32,416 nt of DNA from Spirulina subsalsa CS-330 (lineage in GTDB: Bacteria > Cyanobacteriota > Cyanobacteriia > Cyanobacteriales > Spirulinaceae): positions 1-32,416 of the forward strand of contig NZ_JAQMTY010000170.1 in NCBI RefSeq assembly GCF_028330765.1, in the 5' to 3' direction. How positions within the stretch are numbered: the first letter of the stretch is position 1; every line of letters starts with the position of its first letter. Positions 14,134 through 22,522 of the stretch are shown here, piece after piece. Made by a program: the position numbers and the translations under genes. The notes under the pieces are model-generated. The model saw nothing but the letters and a program-made list of their open reading frames with translations. It did not search any database and had not been told where the DNA came from.

Positions 14134-16203
14134 TTAGGCGATGATGCGGGCTGAGGGGATGGTGGCCATGGTTCCTTGGTGGACGAGGCCTTGGTAGAGC
14201 ATGACGGCGGTTTCGGCGCGGGTTGCGTCTTGTTTGGGGGCGAGTTGTTGGTGGTTGGGGTCGCGGATGATGAGTTGGGCGGCGGTGGCACTGGCGACGG
14301 CGGCGCGGGCGTAGGCGGGAATGTCGGCAGCGTCGGGGTAGCGATCGCATTCCCCCTCAGCCGCTGGGGGCAACCGTAAACCGCTGGCGAGGGAGACGAT
14401 CACATGGATGCGGTGGAGGCGTTGGTCGGGGTGGAAGGTGCCATCGGGGAAGCCGGTGAGAAACCCGGCGCGATAGGCTTGCTGGATGGCGGCATGGCCC
14501 CAAAAGTCATCGGGGACATCGAGAAATTGAGTAACGGGGCGAATCGGGGTGGGGTTGAAGAGTTTGACGAGGAGGGCGGCGTATTGGGCGCGGTTGATCG
14601 GGGCATCGGGGCGAAAACTGCCATCGCTGAAGCCGCTGATCAGTTCCAAGCTGGTGAGGCGGCGCAGGAAGGGTTCCGCCCAATGGCCAGAAATGTCGAT
14701 GAAGGTGGGGAGATAGGGGTCTGGGTCAACGAGGTAGGAGGAGAAGAGGGGCGGGGCTTGGCCGATGGTGACGAGGGATTGGTAGAGAAAGGCGGCGATT
14801 TCGGCGCGGTTGATTTCGCGCATCGGGTGGAGTTCGCGGGGGTCGGGATGGGTGGCGATCAGGCGTTTTTCGGTGGCGATCGCAACGGCGGCCGTGGCAT
14901 AGCTGGGGATGAGGGCGCGATCGCGGTAGGCCATTAAGCTATCTAAATTCGCCCCCGCCAAGCCCAAACCATTCACCAAAGAAACGATCGCCTGCACCCG
15001 CGTCAGGTTCTGTTGCGGCCGAAACGTACCATCTTCATAGCCGGCGATAAAACCCATCTGGGCAGCTTTGGCGATCGCCTCTGCCCCCCAAAAACGCTCT
15101 TCCACATCCCGAAAACTGCGCCGCGTCCCCAACTGACGGGGCAGATCAAAGGATTTCGCAATCAAGGCGGCATATTCAGCGCGGGTTAATGCCCCATCGG
15201 GTCGAAACGTGCCATCCGGAAAGCCCCGCAACAGGTCTTTGCGGATTAACGCCTCAATGAACGGCGCGGCCCAATGGTCGGCAATATCCCGAAACAGGGA
15301 CGGGCCTAAGCTGCCCTGTTGGACTTGGATCGGGGGGAGGTCGGCGGGGCCTTGGATGCGATCGCGCTCCACCTGATTGCCGGATAACACCAAGGCTTGA
15401 TCCGTGTCGTTCTGCACATCGGCCCGGCCATTGTTGCGGAAGATGTTGCGGGCGGGGTCTTGGGGATGTCCCAAATCCGGGCGGGCCACTTCCTTCACCA
15501 TCAGCCCAACGGTGGTATTGTCTTCAATGCGATTGCGGCGCAACACCGGTTGCACCCGATGGGAAAGATACACCCCCACCTGATTTTTGGTGCAGGTGTT
15601 GTCTGTGACCAGGGGCGCACTGTCATCGCTGAGGGTGATGCCGTAGCCCGTGGCGTGGCAACGGTTGCGGGTGAGTTCGCCTTTGGCGTTGCGGCGGAGA
15701 AAAATTCCGGCCGAGCCGTTGTTGAGGATGTAGTTGTCTTGAATTTTCGGTTTGCTCGTGCCGGTGACGGCAACTCCGGCAAGACGGCAACGGGTGATGG
15801 TGGTGTTGGTGATGATTGGGGCGCTGGATTCGATCCAAATGCCGATGCCTTTGGGGTTGGGGTTGCTGACGGTGATGCCCCGGAGTTGCGCGGGGGGGGA
15901 GGGGCGATCGCTGAATAAAATTGTGATGTTTTGCTGGCGAAAGGTGGGGCTGTCGTAGAGGTTGCCGCCTTGGATTTCGATGTTTTCGCCGTGGTTGCGC
16001 TCTTGGCCGACGACGATCACCCCAGCGGGGATGGCGATGGGGAAGGATTCGCCGCTGGCTTGGCTGTAGAGACCGGGCAAGAGGGTGACAATATCATCGG
16101 GCTGGGTTTGCCGCAGGCTGTAGGTGAGGGTGCGTAAGGGATGGGTGCGATCGCCTGTGTTGCGATCGCTGCCGTGAACCGGATCAACATAAAACGTAGT
16201 CAT
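14134..16203 (-). CDS. DUF1565 beta-helix protein with SLH repeats
   Basis: The 689-residue protein has two halves. Residues 1-290 form a DUF1565/right-handed beta-helix (TFYVDPVHGSDRNTGD start, then repeated NxxxGI/ITN turns). Such folds often bind or cleave polysaccharide. Residues about 300-680 contain six S-layer homology modules in two sets of three, with FRDIADHWAAPFIEAL, GFPDGTFRPDGALTRAEYAA, FRDVEERFWGAEAI, FIDISGHWAEPF and FLDVPDDFWGHAAIQQ. SLH modules anchor proteins to cell-wall polysaccharide. No signal peptide is visible, and an in-frame TGA 12 nt upstream of the ATG rules out a longer start. The gene is transcribed divergently from the TolC gene. Confidence 0.85.
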   Translation of the reverse strand: MTTFYVDPVHGSDRNTGDRTHPLRTLTYSLRQTQPDDIVTLLPGLYSQASGESFPIAIPAGVIVVGQERNHGENIEIQGGNLYDSPTFRQQNITILFSDRPSPPAQLRGITVSNPNPKGIGIWIESSAPIITNTTITRCRLAGVAVTGTSKPKIQDNYILNNGSAGIFLRRNAKGELTRNRCHATGYGITLSDDSAPLVTDNTCTKNQVGVYLSHRVQPVLRRNRIEDNTTVGLMVKEVARPDLGHPQDPARNIFRNNGRADVQNDTDQALVLSGNQVERDRIQGPADLPPIQVQQGSLGPSLFRDIADHWAAPFIEALIRKDLLRGFPDGTFRPDGALTRAEYAALIAKSFDLPRQLGTRRSFRDVEERFWGAEAIAKAAQMGFIAGYEDGTFRPQQNLTRVQAIVSLVNGLGLAGANLDSLMAYRDRALIPSYATAAVAIATEKRLIATHPDPRELHPMREINRAEIAAFLYQSLVTIGQAPPLFSSYLVDPDPYLPTFIDISGHWAEPFLRRLTSLELISGFSDGSFRPDAPINRAQYAALLVKLFNPTPIRPVTQFLDVPDDFWGHAAIQQAYRAGFLTGFPDGTFHPDQRLHRIHVIVSLASGLRLPPAAEGECDRYPDAADIPAYARAAVASATAAQLIIRDPNHQQLAPKQDATRAETAVMLYQGLVHQGTMATIPSARIIA

Positions 16204-16536
16204 GGGCGTTCTTCAGCACAACATCACAAGACACAGTATCCCCTAGGATGTCGCCCCCATCGCAAATCACACCCAAGAAAATACCGTTCAGGAACGGCCA
16301 AAGGGGCAGGGTATTTTCGGGTTGTAGGGGTGAAAAAATGGGGCGATCGCATCGAAAATTCCTCCAATTCCTAGGATTAGACCGCTGCAACTCCAACCCT
16401 CGAACTAAATTTTCCAATGTAGCGTCCTAGACGCACAAATGACCCTAAAAATTGTTATCGTAACCGTCAGTCACTAAGATTAAGCTGTGCTGCTGCGTGC
16501 GCGTCCTGTTTACGAACTCTCAAGCTAAGATTATCA
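16204..16536. promoter_or_regulatory. Divergent promoter region of the SLH and TolC genes
   Basis: These 333 nt separate two divergently transcribed envelope genes and contain no supported gene. Only short frames that are antisense of each other occur. One HIP1 octamer is near 16343. The AT-rich part (16430-16480) ahead of the TolC gene is the best promoter candidate, but I see no confident -35/-10 pair. Confidence 0.4.
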
Positions 16537-18735
16537 ATGCTCAAGTTTCGTCCTCTCGTTGTTGTTAGTGCCGGGGCTGTTATTGCGCTGGGCTATGGTT
16601 TACCGGCTTCGGCTCAAGCGGTCTTTCCGTTTCGGTCGTCAGCATCTACTCAAACGTCCGATGCTGCCATAGTTCCGCCTGCCGTAGAGGTTGATACTGC
16701 TCCGGACTCGCTCTTGTCTTCGACCCCAGATGAACCGAATCTAGACAAACTCGCGAAAGCACCGAGTCCGGTGTTACCGGATGACGAGGTGAGCGATCGC
16801 AGCACGTCCCCCGCCCCGGACGTGACCCCGCCGCCGTCACCGTTGGCCGCAAGCTGGCAGGCTGATGATGCCGCTTGGGGCGATTCTGTGGTGGTTCGCA
16901 AACAGAATAAGCCGGGTGATCTCGATGCGATCGCCCTCACGCCGCCAGCGACAGAGCCGCCGTCCTCGGTGGTCATTCCCCGCCGCGCCCTGAGTGAAAG
17001 CGGCATGGCGATCGCGACTCCCCAACGAGCAGCGGATGATGTGGCGATCGCGCCTGCGAGCGTGCCGCCGGTCGATGCGATCGCCCCCAGCAAGACCCCT
17101 GATGATCTCGCCATCGCCACCACCCCCATCGCCCAGAATACCCCCGCCCTAGAATCTGCGGACGATCCCGCCGACACAGCCCCGCCCAGCAACACCTTTG
17201 AACTGCCCACCCCCGGCGACTCCTTCAGCGACGAGGCTCCCTTCGGCACAACCGACGACATCAACCTTGACCCTATCGATCCGCCGGCTGAACCCCCCGC
17301 TGCCTCCCCCGAACCCGTCAACGCCCTGCCCGATCCCGGCGAATCCGCCCAACTCCTCGGCCCCGAAAACCTCCAGAACATCACCACGCCCGACTACCTC
17401 AACCCCAGTAGCAACCCCCTCCTCTTCCCCACCGAAGTCGATGAAGTCACCATCGACATCACCCAACCGATTACCCTCCAAGAAGCGATCGCCCTCGCCC
17501 GCCGCAACAACACCGACCTCCAAACCGCCCGCCTCAACCTCGATCGCGCCTACACCACCCTCGAAGAAGCCAAAGCCGGCCGCCTACCCACCGTAGACGG
17601 CGGCTTGAGCCTCACCCGCACCAGTTCCGCATCCGGTGAACTGCAACAGGAAGCCGCCGGAGCCTTGAGCCAGGCCCTCGGCAATGACGACTCCACCAGC
17701 GACAGCCTCAACGCCGATGTCGAAGTCAACTACAACCTCTTCGACGGCGGCCGCACCACCGCCCTGATCCGCGAAGCCGAACACCGCATTCGCGTCAACC
17801 AACTCGAAGTTGAGCGGCTCACCGAACAGATCCACCTCGACACCACCAACGCCTACTATCAACTCCAAGAGCGCGATCAACGGGTTGGCATTGAAGAACA
17901 AGCCGTCGATCAAGCCCTGCAAACCCTCCGGGATGCGGAACTCTTGCAGCAAGCCGGATTAGGGACGCGCTTTGATGTGATTCGGGCCCAGGTGGATTTA
18001 GCCAATAGTCAACAGGCCCTCACCCAAGCCAACGCCGAGCAAAAGATCGCCCAACGGCAACTGGTTCAGGTGCTGGCCCTGGGTCAACAGGTCAACGTCA
18101 CCATTGCCGACGAAATCAAACCCGTTCAACCCTGGGAACTGTCCCTCGAAGAAACCATCGTTTTGGCCTATCGCAATCGGGCTGAACTCGAACAACAACT
18201 GATCCAGCGGGAAATCAACGAAGCCCAGCGCACCGTCGCCCTCGCGGCCGTGCGTCCCCAGGTGAGCCTGTTCGCCAACTACAACCTCCTCGACCAACTC
18301 GACGATGATCAAGGGTTGGCCGATGGCTACAGTGTGGGAGCCCGCGTTCAATGGCGCTTTTTTGATGGGGGCGCGGCCCGTGCTCAACGTCGCGGCGAAG
18401 AGATTGATATTGAACTGGCAGAAGTGGCGTTTGAAGACCAGCGCAATACGATCCGCCTTGAGGTGGAAACCGCCTACGAAAACTCAATTGCTAACCAGCA
18501 AAATATCCGCACCGCCAGTGCAGCGGTACAGTTGGCCGAAGAAAGTTTGCGCCTGGCTCGCCTCCGGTTTCAAGCTGGGGTGGGGACGCAGACCGATGTG
18601 ATCGATGCGCAAACGGAACTAACCCGGGCGCGGGGGAATTTGTTGACGGCGATCGTCACCTACAACCGCTCGATCGCAGCTCTCCAAAGGGCTGTGAGCA
18701 ATGTGCCGGATAACCGTTTGTTTGATCTGCCCTAG
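16537..18735 (+). CDS. TolC-family outer membrane efflux protein with long linker
   Basis: The 732-residue protein has a signal peptide (VVVSAGAVIALGYGLPASAQ). A Pro/Ala/Asp-rich low-complexity stretch of about 270 residues follows, and then a TolC outer-membrane factor domain from about residue 310. The domain shows ITLQEAIALARRNNTDLQTA, the internal duplication ELSLEETIVLAYRNRAELEQ and coiled-coil helices such as ARLRFQAGVGTQTDVIDAQT. TolC proteins form trimeric channels for efflux pumps and type I secretion. Many AIA segments of the linker are encoded by HIP1 octamers. No inner-membrane pump genes are adjacent. Confidence 0.9.
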   Translation: MLKFRPLVVVSAGAVIALGYGLPASAQAVFPFRSSASTQTSDAAIVPPAVEVDTAPDSLLSSTPDEPNLDKLAKAPSPVLPDDEVSDRSTSPAPDVTPPPSPLAASWQADDAAWGDSVVVRKQNKPGDLDAIALTPPATEPPSSVVIPRRALSESGMAIATPQRAADDVAIAPASVPPVDAIAPSKTPDDLAIATTPIAQNTPALESADDPADTAPPSNTFELPTPGDSFSDEAPFGTTDDINLDPIDPPAEPPAASPEPVNALPDPGESAQLLGPENLQNITTPDYLNPSSNPLLFPTEVDEVTIDITQPITLQEAIALARRNNTDLQTARLNLDRAYTTLEEAKAGRLPTVDGGLSLTRTSSASGELQQEAAGALSQALGNDDSTSDSLNADVEVNYNLFDGGRTTALIREAEHRIRVNQLEVERLTEQIHLDTTNAYYQLQERDQRVGIEEQAVDQALQTLRDAELLQQAGLGTRFDVIRAQVDLANSQQALTQANAEQKIAQRQLVQVLALGQQVNVTIADEIKPVQPWELSLEETIVLAYRNRAELEQQLIQREINEAQRTVALAAVRPQVSLFANYNLLDQLDDDQGLADGYSVGARVQWRFFDGGAARAQRRGEEIDIELAEVAFEDQRNTIRLEVETAYENSIANQQNIRTASAAVQLAEESLRLARLRFQAGVGTQTDVIDAQTELTRARGNLLTAIVTYNRSIAALQRAVSNVPDNRLFDLP

Positions 18736-18806
18736 GGAAGATTGCAAAAAACTTTAAAAAAGTTAGCATTTCTTCATAAAATGAAAGCAATCCGGATCGC
18801 GACGGC

Positions 18807-18952
18807 CTGGTTGACTGACTTGATATCCCTCACCCCCAACCCCTCTCCCAGAGGGTGAGGGGAGCCGATCCATTTTTCCAGTTCCCTCTCCCCTAGGGAG
18901 AGGGCTAGGGTGAGGGCTTGCCGGGATCTGGCTAATTTTGTCAGTCAACCAG
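18807..18952. mobile_element. 146-bp MITE with perfect inverted repeats and target duplication
   Basis: The ends are a perfect 13-bp inverted repeat, CTGGTTGACTGAC (18807-18819) and GTCAGTCAACCAG (18940-18952). Immediately outside is a perfect 9-bp direct repeat CGCGACGGC (18798-18806 and 18953-18961), as expected for a target duplication. The inside is made of further palindromes, with CCCTCACCC and CCCTCTCCC runs pairing with GGGAGAGGG and GGGTGAGGG. There is no coding capacity, so it would need a transposase in trans. It sits 74 nt upstream of the ferredoxin start. Confidence 0.8.
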
Positions 18953-19026
18953 CGCGACGGCTGCGGTTCGGGGCATCACTGATGATTGATGCGCGTACAT
19001 TATCACTGTCCGGAAGAGGAGAACGA

Positions 19027-19338
19027 ATGGCTGACATTACCTTTATCAACGAAAAACAAGATCTCAAGCAGGATGTGGTTGCGGCGGATGGTGCCAATTT
19101 GCGCCAAAAAGCGTTGGAAAATCGAGTGGATCTCTATACGTTGCGGGGTAAACTGACCAACTGTGGCGGCGCGGGCCAATGTGGAACCTGTATTGTCGAG
19201 GTGCTATCGGGGATGAATAATCTGTCGGAACGCACGGAGACGGAACAGAAGAAACTGAAGAAAAAGCCGGACACCTATCGTCTGGCGTGCCAAACCTTGG
19301 TGAATGGGCCGGTGACGGTTCGGACGAAGCCGCAATGA
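19027..19338 (+). CDS. 2Fe-2S ferredoxin-like protein
   Basis: This 103-residue protein has the ferredoxin fold with cluster ligands Cys46, Cys52, Cys55 ([11 protein letters not shown]) and Cys88 (YRLACQT). The spacing Cx5Cx2C is that of adrenodoxin-like rather than photosynthetic Cx4Cx2C ferredoxins. It should carry electrons in the cytoplasm, and the partner enzyme is unknown. I choose ATG at 19027, which has GAGGAGAA 6 nt upstream. An open frame reaching back to 18910 runs through the MITE and is not protein-like. psbM follows 59 nt downstream in the same direction. Confidence 0.88.
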   Translation: MADITFINEKQDLKQDVVAADGANLRQKALENRVDLYTLRGKLTNCGGAGQCGTCIVEVLSGMNNLSERTETEQKKLKKKPDTYRLACQTLVNGPVTVRTKPQ

Positions 19339-19397
19339 GAGTTGATGCCGAGGAATGATATTCTAGGGGTGTCGATTTCCGCAAAGGCTAAGGTTAT

Positions 19398-19508
19398 ATG
19401 CAGGTAAACGATTTAGGGTTTGTAGCCACATTAATGTTTGTGCTCGTTCCGACCGTTTTCTTGCTGATTCTGTATATTCAGACGGCAAGTCAAAAGAGCA
19501 AAGGTTAA
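19398..19508 (+). CDS. psbM: Photosystem II reaction centre protein PsbM
   Basis: PsbM is a one-helix subunit at the photosystem II dimer interface in the thylakoid membrane. The 36-residue product starts [18 protein letters not shown] and continues [14 protein letters not shown], almost the textbook sequence of the family, and then has a short KSKG tail. The hydrophobic helix spans about residues 7-27. The gene is too small for a routine ORF scan. It lies between the ferredoxin gene and a terminator. Confidence 0.96.
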   Translation: MQVNDLGFVATLMFVLVPTVFLLILYIQTASQKSKG

Positions 19509-19659
19509 GTCCTGTTCTAGAACGGATTCAGTCGTTCGGGCAGAACTCGGTTGCTAGGGCAATGGTTGAGGGGGTATTGTTCACCCCAAGATTTGCCCGG
19601 ATTGATGCTTATTCCACCATCAAGACAATCTCATTTGTTAGATCATCCTGAGCCACTTG

Positions 19660-19687
19660 ATCGCACTCCCTGACGGGGCAGTGCGAT
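19660..19687. terminator. Hairpin between psbM and the EI24 gene
   Basis: ATCGCACT and AGTGCGAT form an 8-bp stem with an inner CCC/GGG pairing. It overlaps the stop codon of the minus-strand EI24 gene and lies downstream of psbM, so it may serve both converging transcripts. The following T tract is weak on either strand. Confidence 0.55.
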
Positions 19688-20505
19688 TATTCATTGGGGG
19701 CATGGCTGGGGCTGGGGGGCAGGCTGGGGGCGATGCGATCGCACCAAAATAGCGTCCCGGAGGCGACACAAAGGGGAATGGTGAGCAGGTTCACCAGGGG
19801 CACGCTAATCAGCAGACAGCAGAGCAGGCTAAAGCTGCCACTGGCGGGAAATGTTCGCAAGACGAGGCGGAGTTTGTGGCGAAAGCGGAAGCGGCGGCGT
19901 TCGGAGGGGCCGTCGAGAAAGTCGAGGCAGGTAATCAACGCAGTGAGGCTGAACCAGCCCACGGTAATCACAACGCCGCCGAGGCCGGGAATCCAACTGA
20001 GAAGAAGCAGGGCGATCGCACAACTCCCCCAGAGGGCTAATTTTTTCACTTCAAATAACAAAGCGCGGCCAATGTCGCGCACGATGCCCACATCGATCAC
20101 GGTGGCACTGCCGAGGCGCGATCGCTCAATTTCCTCCGAGAGTCGCCCATACCAGGGAGCGCCGATCAGCGTGCCAAATTGCAACAACAGAAAGCCGGTC
20201 AACAGCAGCAATGCCACGGTTAAGACGGCTTTCACCACGCCCGCCAAACCCACTAAGATCCAATCGATCACACCGAGCCAGGCCGGCAGGTTCGCCGTCC
20301 ATACATCCACTTGCTGATTGAGTTCCATTGCTGCCCAATCTAGCCCAGACCAGGCGGGCAAGAGCAAACCAGCGTAGAGGGCGATGCCCACCACAATATT
20401 GACCAACACGGGAATCGCAAAAAACTGTAACAGGCGGGGCGATCGCATCAACAATCGCAGGGCCCGCAATGGATAGGTCGTTCCCGCCACTAATCCCCGG
20501 ATCAT
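19687..20505 (-). CDS. EI24/CysZ-like membrane protein
   Basis: The 272-residue protein has the EI24 domain pattern. It has an N-terminal RSPRLLQFFAIPVLVNIVVG with the first membrane helix, a helix pair near residues 82-110, FGTLIGAPWYGRLSEEIE, then WIPGLGGVVITVGWFSLTAL and FLDGPSERRRFRFRHKLRLV. The family includes the sulfate permease CysZ, but cyanobacterial members are mostly uncharacterised, so transport is only a possibility. About four to five membrane segments are visible. It converges on psbM. Its C-terminal tail is Pro/Ser-rich and variable. Confidence 0.82.
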   Translation of the reverse strand: MIRGLVAGTTYPLRALRLLMRSPRLLQFFAIPVLVNIVVGIALYAGLLLPAWSGLDWAAMELNQQVDVWTANLPAWLGVIDWILVGLAGVVKAVLTVALLLLTGFLLLQFGTLIGAPWYGRLSEEIERSRLGSATVIDVGIVRDIGRALLFEVKKLALWGSCAIALLLLSWIPGLGGVVITVGWFSLTALITCLDFLDGPSERRRFRFRHKLRLVLRTFPASGSFSLLCCLLISVPLVNLLTIPLCVASGTLFWCDRIAPSLPPSPSHAPNE

Positions 20506-20614
20506 ACCTGACTCCTCAATGCCTAATCTTGCCTATCTTAGGGGCTGTGCGCGGGTTCAGTGAAGGGGTGGAGGGGGTGGGGTTTCCGATCCATTCCCTT
20601 GTTGAACGTCACTA

Positions 20615-20706
20615 TATAGCAATCCTATTTGATTCATGAACCGGCAAGGGGCTTAAGCCCCTTGTTGATGAGAAGATAAGATCTCCGATTGATTGAGGAT
20701 CGCTAT
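20615..20706. mobile_element. 92-bp MITE, copy 1
   Basis: The ends are imperfect inverted repeats (TAGCAATCCT on the left; AGGATCGCTA on the right). The centre is a perfect 20-bp palindrome, CAAGGGGCTTAAGCCCCTTG (20644-20663). A close copy lies at 31306-31398. Element and copy share most of their bases outside a short variable stretch right of the palindrome. It is noncoding and lies directly upstream of a truncated GAF coding segment. Confidence 0.75.
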
Positions 20707-20711
20707 CTTAA

Positions 20712-20960
20712 ATGCAAAAAGAGGACTCCCGCGCAGATATTGAAGTCGAGCCGATTGAAGACTGTCACCGTGAGTTTTTGCGGGGGTTGCGGGTGCGGGC
20801 GAATTTGGTTGTGCCGGTGTTGATTCCGGGTGATCTGTGGGGGCTATTAATTGCTCATGATCAGGCCCCCCGTTCTTGGCAGGCGGATGATATTGCCACC
20901 CTGCAAGCCAGTGCCCGCACCATTGCCAATACTGCCGCCATTCGTCAGATGCACCGATGA
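20712..20960 (+). pseudogene. C-terminal remnant of a GAF domain protein
   Basis: The 82-codon frame reads EDCHREFLRGLRVRANLVVP, VLIPGDLWGLLIAHDQAPR and WQADDIATLQASARTIA. This is the second half of a phytochrome-like GAF domain. The first half, and any signalling output domain, is missing. The frame starts 5 nt after the MITE end, with an in-frame stop just before the ATG, so the MITE or an associated deletion probably removed the 5' part. Its stop overlaps the next ATG by 4 nt. It could still be translated as a short leader, but as a domain it is incomplete. Confidence 0.7.
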
Positions 20961-22522
20961 TCTTTCGAGAGCGGTTGCACGCTTGGGCCTGCCATACGCC
21001 CGATGCGATCGCAATCCACGCAGCCCAAGGGACGCGCCTCACGTTCCAGCAATGGGAGCAGCAGAGCGAGCAATGGGGTCAACGCTTCGCCCAGGTGGGG
21101 ATCATGCCCGGCGATCGCGTCGTGCTCATGGTTCCCTTGGGTCTGCCGCTCTATCTACTGCTCGCGGCCCTGTGGCAGCGGGGGGCGGTGGTGGTGGTGC
21201 TCAATCCGGCGGTGGGGGAGGGGGCGATCGCTGCCGCTTGCGAGGCCCTGCAACCCCGCGCCTGGTTGGCCAGTGGGTTGGGGTTGATGGTGTTGGGGCT
21301 GCGATCGCCTACGTTGCGCCGAATTCCGGTGAAAATTCCCGTCGGCGGTTGGGTGGGGCAACTCTGGCAGAGACGGCGATCGCCCCGCCCGCTCGTCGTC
21401 AATCCCACCCCCAATCCCGACGCGGTGGCCCTAATTTCCCTCACCAGTGGCAGCACCGGCCCGCCCAAACTGATCCACCGCACCCATCACCAACTCCACG
21501 CCCAAGGGGAAGCCCTCGCCCCCATTCTCCACAGTCAACCGGGCGATCGCGAATTGGCGATCCTGCCCCTCTTTGGTCTTGTCCATCTTGCCGCCGGGGG
21601 GACGCTGGTTTTGCCGCCCTTTCCGGTGCGATCGCTGGCTAAACTGCCCGGCCGCGCTCTGCTTCGGGTGATCCACCAGCAACAGATCAGCCGCCTGATC
21701 GCCTCCCCGACGGTATTCACGACCCTAATCAAGGCCGCACGGCGCGATCGCACCACTCTCCCCCACCTCCGTCAACTCTTCATCGGCGGTGCGCCCGTCT
21801 CGTTCCGTTGTTTGGATCATCTCCAGGCGATCGCCCCCCACGCCCAGATCACCATCGTCTACGGCGCAACGGAAGTCGAACCCATCGCCACCCAACCCTA
21901 CGCAGACATCACCGCAGGCGATTATCACCAAACCCATAGCGGCCACGGCCTCCTCGTCGGTCATCCCGTCCCCGGTCTCACCGTAGCGATCCTGAACCCC
22001 CACGCCCCCAACCCCAGCACCCCCGCCGCCTTCACCGCCCACACCCTCCCCCCCGGCCAACCCGGCGAAATCCTTGTCACGGCTCCCCACGTCATCCCCC
22101 GGCCAGAGCCGCAACAGTTCACCCTCGCGGGCCAGCGGTGGCATCGGACGGGGGATTTGGGGTATTGCGATCGCGCTGGGCGGTTGTGGTTATTGGGGCG
22201 GCGGGTCGGGTTAATTGAGGATGAGCGGGGCCGGTTGTATCCTTGGGCAGTGGAGGCGGTGGTCAATGAACATCCGGCGGTGGTGCGATCGGCGGTGGTG
22301 GGATGGCAGGGGCAACGGTGGCTCTATGTGCAGTGCGATCGCACCTATCGACGCGGCCCCCGGTGGCACAATCTCCGCGCTACCCTGGCCGAGCAATTAA
22401 CCTGGGCGCAGTGCGATCGGATCATCCCCATCCCCCGCCTCCCCGTCGAACCCCGCCACCACGCCAAAATCGACTATCGCCGCCTCTATCACACCCTCCA
22501 ACACTCACACCCCTCCCGCTAA
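20957..22522 (+). CDS. AMP-forming acyl-CoA ligase family protein (OleC-like)
   Basis: This 521-residue enzyme belongs to the ANL superfamily, which activates a carboxylic acid with ATP and usually loads it on CoA. The ATP-binding P-loop is LISLTSGSTGPPK (about residues 160-172). YGATEVEPIA is the A5 motif, WHRTGDLGYCDRAGRLWLLG contains the conserved TGD, and the C-terminal hinge and catalytic Lys lie near PRHHAKIDYRRL. Overall it resembles OleC-like fatty-acid ligases more than LuxE or benzoate ligases. The substrate is not readable. Its ATG overlaps the stop of the GAF remnant. Confidence 0.85.
   Translation: MIFRERLHAWACHTPDAIAIHAAQGTRLTFQQWEQQSEQWGQRFAQVGIMPGDRVVLMVPLGLPLYLLLAALWQRGAVVVVLNPAVGEGAIAAACEALQPRAWLASGLGLMVLGLRSPTLRRIPVKIPVGGWVGQLWQRRRSPRPLVVNPTPNPDAVALISLTSGSTGPPKLIHRTHHQLHAQGEALAPILHSQPGDRELAILPLFGLVHLAAGGTLVLPPFPVRSLAKLPGRALLRVIHQQQISRLIASPTVFTTLIKAARRDRTTLPHLRQLFIGGAPVSFRCLDHLQAIAPHAQITIVYGATEVEPIATQPYADITAGDYHQTHSGHGLLVGHPVPGLTVAILNPHAPNPSTPAAFTAHTLPPGQPGEILVTAPHVIPRPEPQQFTLAGQRWHRTGDLGYCDRAGRLWLLGRRVGLIEDERGRLYPWAVEAVVNEHPAVVRSAVVGWQGQRWLYVQCDRTYRRGPRWHNLRATLAEQLTWAQCDRIIPIPRLPVEPRHHAKIDYRRLYHTLQHSHPSR

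Noticed and set aside
14404-15918. Long plus-strand ORFs of 173-177 codons
   Set aside because: They are Gly/Val/Glu-rich antisense shadows of the SLH gene, a common artefact in GC-rich DNA.
18910-19026. Longer N-terminus for the ferredoxin
   Set aside because: The extension runs through the MITE end and its target duplication; the ATG at 19027 has a clear ribosome site and family-like start.
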